From: Mrakia gelida
Lineage: Eukaryota; Basidiomycota; Tremellomycetes; Cystofilobasidiales; Mrakiaceae
Direction: 5' to 3'
NCBI GenBank assembly: GCA_024345305.1
Contig: BRON01000013.1
Coordinates: 620,001-684,000 of the forward strand
DNA: 64,000 nucleotides
Positions 33,730 to 45,557 of this stretch are shown here, piece after piece; position 1 is the first letter of the stretch, and each line of letters begins with the position of its first letter. Below the pieces are notes generated by a model. It was not told the origin of the DNA, did no database searches, and was given only the letters and a program-made list of their open reading frames with translations. The translations under genes and the position numbers were made by a program.

Positions 33730-34479
33730 GGTGGTGGTTTGAGGCGAAGAAGAAGCTGAGGGAAACGAGGGCTCGTTCGGAAGCGAGAGAAGGATTCAAG
33801 CCGGCAGCTAGCGAGCGCACCATCAGCCTCGTCTTCGAAACGTTCTGCCCCTTCCGATCGCTTCGTTTCGAGAAGGGAGCGCGACGCGTGAGTGGTCAGC
33901 CGGAGAAATCTAGGGTGAGCAGAGTTATTTCGAGCGTTGGAGCGTTGGAAGGAGGGGGGGGGGGCGAGGGAGGGAGGGGGGGAGAGGAGATGAAGCGCTC
34001 CGGCAGAGGGAGGGGAGGGGAGGAAGAGGTGGTTCGAGAGCTGGAGTTGAGAGGAAACGTGCGAGGTATGGGCCTTCAAGCGTCGATGATTCGGCTTGAA
34101 GTGGATGAGTGTCGTCGACGGCAAAGAGGCGAATTGGGAGGGCACTGAGGGTGGGAGGAAGGAAGGAGCAGGAAGGTGAGCTCGAGCTTCGGTCGGGCTG
34201 AATGGCGCAGCAGTTGATCAGCTTTTGGATCGGGTTGGGAAAGAAAAATTGCTCGAAGAGCTTGAGGATGGATACTATCAGACCCTGAGCTCTCACTTCG
34301 TCTTCTCCGATTCAAATTTTCCCCGAAACTGAGCTCGGAAGCTCTTCTCGAAGACAGGCGCGTCTCTCCTTCTTCACGCGCCTTCGAAAAGCAACAAGCT
34401 CAAGCTCAGCTCTCCTTCCTTTCTTCGTCTCCCCCACCATCTCAGCACTCCATCCACCCATTCATCCATCCTCGCTGCT
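33730..34479. promoter_or_regulatory. Divergent intergenic region between ABC transporter and WRAP73-like gene
   Basis: These 750 bp separate divergent starts and must contain both promoters. The plus-strand leader just before 34480 is CT-rich. A run of G near 33955-33985 (C on the minus strand) stands out. The long minus-strand frames here have low complexity and no splice support. Confidence 0.45.
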
Positions 34480-37358
34480 ATGGACTTCACCGAGCTCTAC
34501 CCTTCCTCTCTCCCACCTGTCTTCTCCCCCGGTTCTACGTTCCTCGCCTCTACTCACACTTCGTCCCCTTCCTCTCCTCACACGATCCTCATCCGTCACT
34601 CAACCACCTTACAAACCGTTCAATCCTTCAGAATCCCTTCCCTCCCACCATCCCACTCCCCCTCCTCTTCCCTTTCGCCCTCGGCTTCCCTCTCGTCAGG
34701 ATCATCAAGAAACCGACGTCCTTTGGATCAGAGCTCAGCTTCAGCTTCAGCCTCAGCGTCTGCTGCTTCGACGAGCTCTCCTCCCGAGATCACGCACATC
34801 TCCTTCTCCCCTGATTCAGCGAGGATCTTAGCTTTCTGCAGCAAGAGGAGCGTCGCGTTTGTCTTCACGCTGGGTGGGGTTGGGGAGTTGGGAGGGGAGG
34901 ACGATGAAGCCGTCGAAGCTGTTTTGGAAGGAGGAGTAGAAGGGTTGGTTAGAGTTGAGTGGAGTAGGACAGGGAATAAACTCTTGGGGTGGAGTGAACT
35001 GGGGGTGAGTAAGAGTATCTTCTCTGGCTGGTGTGGTGGTGTAGAGGTGGGAGAAGAACGGATGGATGGGAGGAGAGAGGGCGAGGGGAGGAAGGAAGGA
35101 GAGGTCGAGCTCACCCGAACGAGCTCAACCGTCTCTCCTTCGAGCTACTCGAGCCTCTTCGAGGCAGATATCGAGCTCGTATAAGTCAGATCAAGACCAC
35201 AGCTCTCCTGCAGTCAGATCCTGACTTTTAAACCTCTTCTTCTTGCACTCCTCCCTCAGCTCCGTCTCACCATCTGGGACCTCGACGATCCAGATCGAGA
35301 TCGTCGCTTCTTCATCCAGAACTTCAAACCCCTGCCATCAGGTCAGCTCTCTGCTCTCCTACTTTCCCTTCTTACTCTTCTTTATCTCCCACCTGACCTG
35401 CCCATCTTCTTTGAACCCCAGGAAACGGCCACACCTGGTCCTCCGACCATCGATTCTTCTACCTCGCCGAACGACACACCTCCAAGGACTCGGTAGGGAT
35501 CTACGACACTCTGAACTCTTGGAGGCTCGTTCACGTACGTATCGCTCTCTTCTGTGGTTGTGATGGAAGCTCCGGAAGCTGACCTTGACTCGGTTTCGAA
35601 CGCAAACAGCGCGTCCCAACCCACACCGTCTCCCTCCAAGGCATCTCCCTCTCGCCCAACAACACCCATCTCACCGTTTGGGATCATTCTTTAGAGGTTC
35701 GCATCTTCTCTCCTCCTTGAACTCCATCATTTCGAGCTCACGCTCTCCTTCGTTCCTTGCAGTTCAAACTCCACATCCTCCTCCCTCCCCTCCTCAAACC
35801 CTTGCACACCCTCCCCCCTCCTCCAACACAAGCGAAGCTCGAATCGTTAGGGGACGACGCGGAGGGAGGAGAGGAGTGGGACGATACAGGGCTGGGAGTG
35901 AGGTGTGTGGCGTGGCATCCTGACGGAGTGAGGTTGGCGGTGGGAGGATGGGATGGGAAGGTGAGTTGGCTTGAAGTCGAGACGCGTCGCTCACAAGGAA
36001 CTTGAGCTGATGTTTCGAGTCTCGGGGATTGATGGCGCAGATCCGGATACTCAACGATCACCCAAGCTGGACTGTTGTGACCACGATACTGCCGATGAGG
36101 TTGGCTCCTGTTGGGACGGTTCGTTCTCCCTTTCGATCCTCTTTCCTCGTTCGTTTGTTCGTTCGAGCGAGACGCGTTGCTGACCTCTTCCTTCCCCTCT
36201 TTCTATTCTCAGAGCGTATGGAAGGAACCCTCAGACTGGGCCAACGAGTCGGGTGGGACGGGTATCGTTCAGTGTGCGTTTGTCTCGCTTGGATTCCGCT
36301 TCTCTCGTTCTCGAGACGAGGCTTCTTCCTTCTTTCGTCCTCGCTGACTTTCGCTTCGTACGCGTTTTATTGTCTCAGACCACTCGATCTCAACCCCAGC
36401 AACCATCCCCTTCCTCCGTCCGGACCCTAAACGACCTCCCCCGAAAATGGGAGTCTGCCAACTCGAGTTCAACTTCGACGGAACGATCTTGATGTCGCGT
36501 CAGGGTTGGTCGCCTTCCCTCATTTCCTCGCCCTTCCTTTCCATCGCCTCCATCCATACACTCACATTCTCTCCCTCTCCCTCTACTCCTCCAATCTGAC
36601 ACCCCTCCCTCCCTCCTCCTGGCGCCCTCCAGAAAACTCCCCCTCAACCCTCTTCCTCCACCCCTTCCCCTCCCCACCCACTTCCCTCCCCTCCTCCTCC
36701 TCCTCCTCCCAACCCTCTTTCGCACCGCCACCACCAACAACAACAGTCCTCATCCAAACCTACCCCATCACCTCCGCCTCCTTCCACCCTTCGAACCCCA
36801 AGAAACTCGCCCTCTCGACGGGTCAGGACGGGCTGTTCTTGTGGAACGGAGAGTGGGTGGATGATGAGGGCAGAGAGGGAGTGGCGGAATGTATTGGGGT
36901 GCCGAGTAGTGAGTGCTTGCGTCAGAACTAAACTCTCGCTCCGCTCTCGATGAGCGAGCGAACGAAACGAACGAGCGACGCGACTCAGCCTCGAACTGAC
37001 GCCTCCCCCCCCCCCCTCCCCCTTCCCTTCCTTCCTCTCCTCCCTCCCTCTTCACCCCAACCCATTCTCCTCAGATCCCTTCCTCGTCTCCTCCCTCACC
37101 TGGTCCCCCCTAGGCTCCGGTCTCCTCCTCTTCGATTCCTCCCAACTTCGAGCCAAAACGGCCCTCGAGGGACAGTTCGCGCTTGTTTTTGAGGTTCTCG
37201 AGGACGACCAAGCCATCAACGACGAGGGGGGGATGAGTTTGATTCAGGAGGGCGAAGAGGAGGAGGAGGAGGATGGTGGGAGAGGCTATGGGGAGGGAGA
37301 GGAGGAGAGGAGTGTAGATGAGTTGAGGTTGGCTGATTTGACTGGGTTTTCGGCTTGA
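34480..37358 (+). CDS. WD-repeat protein, WRAP73/Wdr8 ortholog
   Basis: About ten exons join in frame to about 610 residues. The start MDFTELYPSSLPPVFSPGS matches the WRAP73/WDR8 start (Phe-Ser/Thr-Glu then Ser-Pro-Gly). WD-type strands follow: ITHISFSPDSARILAFCSKR, LRLTIWDLDDPDRDRRFFI, HRFFYLAERHTSKDSVGIYD, HTVSLQGISLSPNNTHLTVW, GVRCVAWHPDGVRLAVGGWD, then IRILNDHPSW and SVWKEPSDWA, and near the end PPPKMGVCQLEFNFDGTILM and PKKLALSTGQDGLFLWNGEW. In fission yeast Wdr8 works with Msd1 and kinesin-14 at the spindle pole to anchor microtubules; the human ortholog is centrosomal. The C-terminus is acidic (EGEEEEEEDGG) and ends at TGA 37356-37358. Poly-Ser and poly-Pro inserts are longer than in animal orthologs. 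Confidence 0.85.
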
Positions 37359-38260
37359 TTTGGGATCTAGATGGTACGTTGCTTGTTTGCTTATGGAAGC
37401 GTTGGGGGCGAGGGCGAGGGCGAGAAGGGAGCGAGGAGAGAAGGGAGCGAGAAGACGAGACGAGACGACGCGTCGAAGCCGGATCGACGAACTGCTGCTG
37501 GATGGCTCGTCTCTTTCGAGGAAGACGAGGAGCCCAAGGTAGTCGTACCATCCACCCAACCTTCCTCTCTCCTCGACGGTCTTCTCTCGTCTGAGCAACC
37601 AGCGAGCTAGACGCGTCGATCTTTCCGTCTCGAGAAGAGGTTCGAAGGTTCGTTCGAGTTCCTTCCTTTTTGCCCTCCTCCCCCTTGCTTTCTCGTTGCC
37701 GTCTCTGACTCTTTATTATTATCTGTTGCAGGGTTGCCTTCGTCCTCGGTGGCTAAGAGGACCACCCGGCGGCTTTGAGAAGCTCGTGCAAATTGAATCG
37801 CGTCCTCGCCCCTGCTCTCGCAGCTCGCACTTCGAACGCGTCGGTGTTTCACCTCTCTTTCCTCTGCCGTTTCAAGACTAGAGCTGGCGCTTTGTCGCAG
37901 TTCACCGCTCAGCAGGAAGATATGTATCCTCAGGTACGTCGAGCAGGTTTTAGAGACGTGGAGCAGGGGAGGTCTCGTCCTCTCGACCCTCAGACAACCA
38001 GTTTTCGAGACCTCCTCTCCTTCCTCCCCTCTTCGACCCTTCCCCTTCTTTTCCTTTCTGACGCGCTTCTCCTCTTTCTTTTCATCTATCTCCCTACGTC
38101 TACCCCTCCCTCACCTGACTCCAGTTCTTAAAACTTCCTTTCCCACTAAGGTCTTCTCTCGACTTCCATCTCCTCCTCCCTAAAACTGAGCCTAGCGCTT
38201 TCCTTCTTCCCCAACCCTTCCCTACCCCCAACCACTTCCTTCTCTCCCTTCCCACCCACA
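37359..38260. other. Intergenic region upstream of GH16 copy 1
   Basis: This 902-bp gap holds the WRAP73 3' UTR and the long upstream region of the first GH16 gene. Short fragments (for example CCCCTGCTCTCGCAGCT near 37811 and GTTTCACC near 37847) resemble sequence at the same relative place before GH16 copy 2. No coding frame is supported. Confidence 0.4.
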
Positions 38261-40388
38261 ATGATCACTCCCATCCCTCTCGCCACCCTCCTCCTCGTCG
38301 TCCCTTCCCTCGCTCTCGCTGGAGCCGCTCACGACAAGAGGCAGCATCGCGGCGGAGGGCCTCGACGATCTCGCTCTGCTTCAGCGTCCGTCGCTGCTGC
38401 TACTAGCGTCCAGGCTTCTCCTGCTACTGCTACCACCCTCCCAGTCACCTCAGAGGCTACTGCAGCTGCTTCTACCCCAGTTGCGGCTGTCGTTACCTCT
38501 GAAGCTGTCGCTGCTGCCGCTGGAACTTGGACCCTCAAGGTGCGTCGGTTTCTTTTTCCCTCTCGCGTTTCAGTCTAGTCTTTTTCCTGACCTCGCTTTC
38601 ATTCTTCGATACAGGAAACCATGATCGGTCACAACTTCCTCAACAACTTCAACTTCGAGACCTATGATGATCCCACTCACGGAACTGTCGAGTGAGTCTT
38701 CTTCGTTGCTCGGTCTCGAGAGAGGGGAAGAAAACGAGACACGAGTCTTCCCTTTTCCTCTCCCTCGTTCTCACTTGACCTTCTACTCCCATCGGATAGC
38801 CTTTGTACTGACTCTGTCTCGTCACTCTTCTATATCATCCCAGCTACGTTGGGGCCGCTGAAGCCGCCGCGTTGAACCTCACCTTCGCAAGCGATTCAGC
38901 CTTCGTCCTTCGAACCGACTTCTCATCCGTCGTTCCTGCTGGAGCTCGAGGAAGGAAGAGCGTCAGGTTGGCGTCCAAGAAGACCTACACTGATGTAAGT
39001 ACATGGCCTCGTTCTCACTTAGGTTGGAGGATGATGCTCAAACGGGGCCTGATTCGATCTCCTTTGTTTTGAATCGCGTCGTTTCAGGGTGTTACTATCG
39101 TTACCTTGTATGTCTTCCTCTTTCTCTTCTTCTTGTCAACTTGTGTTGATTATATTTCTTCTCCAATCCAGGTCTCACATGCCTACTGGATGTGGAACTG
39201 TAAGTTGTTTGCCTTTCCTTTCGCACTTCGAGACGAGACGACGCGTCCGAGCGAGTTACTGACTCCGTCTTCGATCTCCTGTGTGTCACAGTGGCCAGCG
39301 TTCTGGACCGTAGGACAAGACTGGCCCAACAACGGAGAGATCGACAGTAAGTCTGCTGAACGTTGGGCTTCCTCCTAGCGAAGACGAGTCATCGCTGACC
39401 TTCTTCAATTCCTCGCTCGTTTCTGCCTCCAGTCATCGAAGGAGTCAACAACGACGCCAACGACCTTACCTCTCTTCATACCAGTGCTACTTGCACCATG
39501 CCCGCTTCTGGTCGAGACATGACTGGGTGAGTCGACGACTCGTTCATCAATTTCGACGCGTCGAAGCTGACCTTTTCTTTTTGTTTCTCGTTCAAATCTC
39601 AGTACTGCTCAAAGTCTCACCTGCACGTCCGGAGGATCTGAAAACACCGGATGCGGAGTCATGAACTACGCTCAGCCTAACTCCTTCGGAGCCGGATTTA
39701 ACAATGCTGGAGGAGGAACGTGAGTCGCCTTTCAATCCCTCCCTCCCTCCCTCGTTCGCGCGACCTCGTTTCTGACAACCTTCTTCGACGTGTATCCAGC
39801 TACGCCATGCGACGAAACAGCGACGCCATCAAGGTCTGGTTCTGGCCTGATTGGAATGTCCCTGCCGACATCTACTCGGGAGCTTCGACGGTCGACGAGT
39901 CGACTTGGGGAACCCCGACGGCCGTCTTCTCCACCTCTTCCGACTGCAACCTCGCCTCCCACTTCGGACCTCACAACATCATCATCAACATCTCCCTCTG
40001 CGGTGACTGGGCTGGTACGTACATCTCGGGATGATTGGAAGGGCGTAGAGAGGACTCGAACGGGCGGTGAGAAACGCGTCGCGGTTCGCTGACTGTCTTC
40101 TCGCCTTCGTTCTTTGCACAGGCGCTGTCTACGGCTCTGCCGGCTGCCCCTCGGGCTGTGATGATCGTGAGTCTTGCGCTTCTCTCGACCTCTCGATAAG
40201 CTTTTCGTTCAAGGCTGACACTCAAACGCGTCTTTCGAACCCAGACGTCCGAAACTCGCCCTCAGTTCGTCTTTTCTTCCCCTTTCTCCCCCACTCTCGC
40301 TCTACTGACTCTTTAATTTCTTCTTCTTCGTATCCAGTCTTTCACCGACGCCTATTTCGAGATCCAGAGCGTTCGAACCTACGCTTAG
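38261..40388 (+). CDS. GH16 family endo-beta-glucanase (laminarinase-like), copy 1
   Basis: The start MITPIPLATLLLVVPSLALA is a signal peptide. An Ala/Ser/Thr-rich linker of about 65 residues follows, then the GH16 fold: TMIGHNFLNNFNFETYDDPT, GRKSVRLASKKTYTDG, SHMPTGCGTWPAFWTVGQD, and the catalytic motif EIDIIEGVN, in which the two glutamates act as nucleophile and acid/base. The motif is assembled across an intron. Later blocks are NSFGAGFNNAGGGTYAMRR, IKVWFWPDWNVPADI, DSTWG-like DESTWGTPTAVF and SLCGDWAG, ending SVRTYA (TAG 40386-40388). Length is near 390 residues. Fungal enzymes of this group cut beta-1,3 or mixed beta-1,3/1,4 glucans or remodel the wall. Microexons of 20 nt (39088-39107) and 28 nt (39172-39199) are present. 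It is paralogous to the gene at 48367. Confidence 0.9.
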
Positions 40389-40865
40389 AGCGAGGACTAA
40401 TCTCTCCTTCAACCCACTTTCTTTTCTTTCTCTCCGTCTTTCGACTCGTAGGAGCTCGCTCTTTTTTCTCTCTTTCTACACTACTTAGATTTGACTGCGT
40501 CTTATCGAACCATGATCTTTACTTAACGACGAGAAAGGTGAGAACGAGGGTGAAGGGAGGGTGAAAAGGGCAGAAGAGGCGAGCTTGATTTTTATTTCAC
40601 GCGGGTCTCGCTCAGTGAACTTCTACCAAACACGAGGGCCGTCCTTTGTTCCTTCATTCAACCACCCCGATCCCCTGCCCCCCTCTCTTTTCTTGTGTTG
40701 TCTATCACCTCTCCCCTTCCTCCTCCCCATCCTCCATCCTATTCACTCGAGGCAGCTGCTCTCCCTTCCAAGCACCCCTAAGGAAATCGACCCCCTCTCG
40801 CGCGCTCTCGTCAAACCCAAACTCGACCTCCCTTCCTTCTTCCTCCTTCCCTCTTACCATCCACC
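40389..40865. other. Intergenic region upstream of kelch gene
   Basis: These 477 bp contain the GH16 3' UTR and the CT-rich leader of the next gene. A plus-strand frame beginning near 40646 is low complexity and out of frame with the kelch gene, so I do not call it. Confidence 0.45.
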
Positions 40866-43800
40866 ATGGTTTCTCCTTCCTCTCGCTCTCGGAAGAGGAT
40901 AAAGAAAACTCGTCCCATCCACCTAGCAGTCGCGCTCCTTCTCGTTGGATCTCCTGTCTACGTTCAAGCTCTGGATGCAAGGTGAGCTCGCTCGTCACAC
41001 TTCGAGGAGGAAGAGAGAGGGGGTTCAGCTTCGCTCGTTCTTCCTTGCCCTTCCCATCCGTAAAGCTCACCGCTTCTCCTCTTCTTCCTCGTACAGATGG
41101 GCACATACGATGGTCCTCCTACCTTCTCCAGCGACTCTCCTTATCTCGTCAGGGAAGACGACCTCGCCGGATTCGCAGACGTACAGCTCCTCTCCAACCT
41201 CCTCCACCTTCGACCTCATCCCTCTCACCTCCTCATTCTCCCTCACGACCTCTTCCTCCCTCTCCTCATCCACCTCTCCGATACTCACGGAATCAGCAAC
41301 GGGAACAGCTCCTCCTTACGCTTGGGGAAACATGGAGGTCCTCTCGAACGGAGACGTTTGGACGTTCGGAGGGGATGGCTCTCCTGGAACGTCAATCCAG
41401 ACGGGCGAGGATTCAGTGTGGACGAGGGACGGCAGTAGCGAAGGTTCGAACTTCATTCAACAGGAGTCGGGATGGGGAGGAGAGCCGATGAGGAGAGTAG
41501 GAGCAGCTTCGTGTAGTGAGTCCCGTCGTCCTCTTGACTCGTCCTCCTCGTTCTCGCTCGAACGAACCCTCAAACCCCTCCTTTTCCTCTTCTCCTCCTC
41601 CTTCTCACTCTTTCCTCCAGCCATTGGAACTACCACCTACCTCACAGCAGGGATGAAAGCAGACGGCTCCAACCTCGGCTTCCTCACCACCTACTCGTTC
41701 TCATCAACAACCTCAACCTTCACCCTCCTCCCCTCAACCCTCCCTCTTGACCTCGTTCAACCCACCCTCCACTGCCTCTCCAACTCCACGCTCCTCCTCC
41801 TCGGAGGCTACTCCTACACCACATCCTCCCTTCCATCCCTTGGGACTGCCTACACCCTCGATACGACCAACTCGAACGCCGAATGGACGACCGTCAAGCT
41901 CGGAGGAGACTCGGTTCCAGACGGACGAAGAGCTCACCTTGGGACGATGTTTGGGAGTGGGAACGGGCTGTTCATTCAGGGAGGTGGAAAGGGAACGAAT
42001 GGACTGGAAGAGGTTATAAGTGATGCTTGGGTGTTGGATTTGGAAGCTGGATCCTGGACGGGTGTCAGCCCGACTGGAACTGGTGAGCTCGAAGTCTTCG
42101 CATTTCGTCTGCGAGCGTCGAGACCTCGTTCGCTGACCAGACACCGTCCACTCAGGTCCCGGAGCTCGACTAGGTCATCAGGGAGTGCCCATTGGAACTT
42201 CTCAGGTCCTCTTCTTCGGTGGTGAGTCGTCCTCAAGCCTCCTCTCGCAAATCGAACGCTGACTCTCGTTTCGTTTTGCCAGGCTACCAAACCTCGTCCG
42301 CCGCCGACGCGTCTCTCTACCTCTACGACCTCGGAATCAACTCCTACCTCGACACGTTCACTCCTCCCTCGACCTGGTTAGACACCACGACGAGTCCCAC
42401 CACGACTGGATCCGGAAACGACGCGTCTTCCTCCCCAACCGTCGTACCCGTGGTCTACACCTCCACGCAAACTATCATCAGTCTCATCCCTACCGCCACA
42501 ACCCTCGACTCGGACGGGAACTCTCAAACCAACTTCCTCACCTCCACAATCCTCAGCACCATCGTCCAAACCTCCTCAGGAGTCCCAACCGCGTCAGGAG
42601 CTCAGGAAACAGCAGCAGCGACGGGAACCTCTGGATCCACCGAGTCGTACGTCCCTTTCGACCCAGCTACCTACACTGGAGTCATCCCCGGACTTGCTAC
42701 GGCCACCGGAACCTCGAAATGGACGGCGCCGTCCAAGTCGAGCGGAGGAGGAGGATCTGGATCCTCGGACGACAACAGCGCCATCGTTCCTCTCTCGACC
42801 ACTTCCAAGCTCGCCATCGGATTCGGAGTCGCCGTCGGATCCCTCGCTCTCGCTGCTGCCGCTACTGGTCTCATCCTCCTTCGTCGTCGAAACGCTCGCA
42901 ACTTCGAGGGAGGCTGGGCAGTCGGAGAGAAGCGAGGTCGAGGAGATGGAGAAGGGAGGGGACTCGTTCGAGATGAGGACGATGGAGAAGGAGGAGGATG
43001 GTTGGATGGAAGGGAGAAGAAGCGAATGAAGTTCGGAGCTGGGTTGGGAGCCATGGCTGCTGGACTTTTCGCAGGAGGAGCGGAGAAGTCTCGTCAGGCT
43101 CGAGTTGACATGCTCGGAGACGAGGACACGAGACGATTCGAGACCTACCCTCCTCCGAGATCGCCTTCGCTCGGAGAGGATGGGGAAGAGCGACCTAGTC
43201 GGGTTGGAGAGCATGGAGGTTGGGCTGGGATGGGGATATGGAACAGAAGCTCGAGCTTCGTTGGAAGTTTAGTAGCGAGGCGAGACGCGTCGGGTGGAAG
43301 TGGAGGAGTTGGACGAGATTGGGTTGGGCTCGATGGAGGAGACGGAGATCTGGGAGGGGGTGGGATGCACGACGAGGACGAAGAGGAAGGCCTGCTCGAC
43401 ATCAACGGACGGGGAGCGAACGGAGGAGAGTCTCCTCTCATCGACGACCCTTTCTCGGACGACAACGCGTTCAGATCAACAACAGCCGTTGCTGCCGCGC
43501 CTCTCCAGCCCTTCCTCACCACCAAACTCAACGCTCCCCAAACCGCTCTTCCTCGCTCAACAGCCATGACCTCCTTCTACCCGGGAACCAACCACCCCAT
43601 CACCTCGACCAACCTCCTTCCCTCCGACTCAACCCATTCCAACTCGGATGACTCTCACTCCTACCCTCTATCCTCGTCCAACGACCACTCCTCATCATCC
43701 AACCCTCAGACCCCTTACTCAGCAACAAGAGGAGACGGCTACCTCTCCGCTGCTCAGCACCAGATGAGCCGCTCGGAATCGATCCTCTCGCCGGGAGGAG

Positions 43801-44778
43801 GGTGGAGGAAGGTTCTCGGTCTTCGTTCGAAGTCGCCTCCTCCCTTGACGAGCTTGCCCTCCGTAGCCGCCATGGGAGCGAAGATGTACGCTCTTCGAGA
43901 TCCTTCGACACCTCCCACGTTGGACTCGCTCGAGGATAGTGGAGCGGATTGGTTGACCGGGTTCAAGGGAGGGTTGGGAGGAGGAGGAGGACATCAGCAG
44001 GATCGAAGCTTGAGTAGTTTGAGGAGTGCTCGTGAGTCTTCTTTTCCACTCGGTACCTTCATCAGGCACCTCGAGCCTCGATGGATTGCTCGAAGCCAAC
44101 CCTGACACCCGTTCTTTCCTCTTTCTCGTCGCGTCGCTTCCAGGAACCGCAACCTCCGAACAAATCGAGCGCATGGGCCAGATGGACATCATCCAGAGGA
44201 ACCGAACAGCCTCAGGATCAACTTCGGCTCCTTCCCTCTCGAACTCGACGCCAGCTCAGACTCCCGAGCTCGGGTCGGAAGGTCAGAACTTCAACTTCAA
44301 CCGCTACCCTTCGTCGTCGTCCAGTCTTCGACACGCCTCCAGTCCCGAAGACTCGCAGAACCCCTTCGACGATCAGCCTCCACCCTCTCCTACCACACCA
44401 GACCTCATCGCTCTCAGTCCTCCCGGAGAGTCTTCGCCTTGGGAACGATCCGCCAGCTCGACTCCCACGTCTCGATCCCTCCCTGTCCCTCCTCCCACCA
44501 AACCCTCGACCTCAACCCTCAACATCCCTCTCTCCTCTCCCTCCTCCTTCTCCCCATCCTTCAACTCAACCTCCTCCTCCTCCTCGGCCTACTCCCCAAC
44601 CCTCCCGGCAGCGACGCGTCGATCCGTCAGGGACACCGTCGCCGCGTTCGAGCAACAGAGCACGGCTCCTCTCAACATCCTCAAGAAGGAGAAGCACAAG
44701 AAGGTTGGAGGAACCAACTTCGTCGCTGTCCCGAGAGCCAAGTTGGGGATCGCGAATCCTGATGGACGAGACTACTAG
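40866..44778 (+). CDS. Kelch-repeat single-pass membrane protein
   Basis: Exon 1 encodes basic residues then HLAVALLLVGSPVYVQALDA, a signal peptide. Joined exons give kelch-type beta-propeller blades: RWAHTMVLLPSPATLLISSG, APPYAWGNMEVLSNGDVWTF, STLLLLGGYSYTTSSLPSLG, DGRRAHLGTMFGSGNGLFIQ, ISDAWVLDLEAGSWTGVSP, ARLGHQGVPIGTSQVLFFGG. A Ser/Thr-rich stalk follows, then one hydrophobic helix near KLAIGFGVAVGSLALAAAAT followed by LLRRRNARN, and a cytosolic tail of over 500 disordered residues ending GIANPDGRDY (TAG 44776-44778). The topology suggests a surface protein with an extracellular propeller and a long signalling or scaffold tail. Similar kelch-TM proteins occur in basidiomycetes without known function; this one could act in wall sensing or polarity (inference). 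Confidence 0.82.
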
Positions 44779-45557
44779 ATCCTCCTTCCCTCGCTGCCCT
44801 TCGTTTAGATTCGATTAGAACGCGTCTCTCTCTCGATCTCCCTCCCTCCTTTCCTTCTTTTTGACTTATTCTCACATAACGCACATCTCGTCTTGTTTAC
44901 TCTCTTACATCTACCCTACATCTTTCTTCACGACACGACCTCGAAACGAAACGATCAACGATCACGGACTTTTTCTCCTTTCCCCTTTCCTCCCGTTCTT
45001 TGTTTTGTGCCTTCTGTGCCCGTTCTTCTTTGTCTGTGTGATTTCTTGCTCCTTATAAACACGATGCCTCTCCTTGCTTCGCTCTCTGCCTCTCGAGCCA
45101 CTCTAGCGACGCGAAGGCAGAGACTCTGCATTCGTGGGCGTTTCTCGAGTGAGTTCGCGAGGTCTTGACTTCTCCTTCAAATCTCACCTTCAGACGACCT
45201 ACAAGCTTCAACTGTTGCTCGAAGGGAAAGTTTTTCTGCTTCGAGGGATAGCAACCTAGCGACGGAGAGCTGCGGAAGCAATCTCGCCTTGCTCGCTCGA
45301 GCTCACACCTTCTTTTTCGTCCGCTTCTTGCAACAACGAGCTCCCTCCTTCTGCACGTCTCTTCATTTTCGAGCTTGAACCTCAATCACCTACCTGTGAG
45401 TCCGTTGCCCTCTTCAAAGTGTCCTGGATGCAGGAGGGAGAAGGAGAGGAGCTCTTTTGCTCGCTCGCATCCGAGACTGATCAGCTTCCCTTCCTCCTTT
45501 CGTCCTCCCTCTTTACAGCTTCTCCCTCCCTTTCTATCCTCACCTCAGACCGCTATC
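44779..45557. other. Intergenic region upstream of ADE2
   Basis: These 779 bp contain the kelch 3' UTR and the ADE2 upstream region. From 45064 a short frame starts MPLLASLSASRATLATRRQR, which resembles a mitochondrial presequence. With one GTGAGT intron at about 45149 it can be extended to roughly 90 residues, but composition is poor. It may be a small gene or part of the ADE2 5' leader; I do not call it as a CDS. Confidence 0.3.

Noticed and set aside
45064..45380. Possible small mitochondrial protein upstream of ADE2
   Set aside because: The presequence-like start is attractive and one intron can be drawn, but the second exon has no protein-like character and it may be part of the ADE2 leader.
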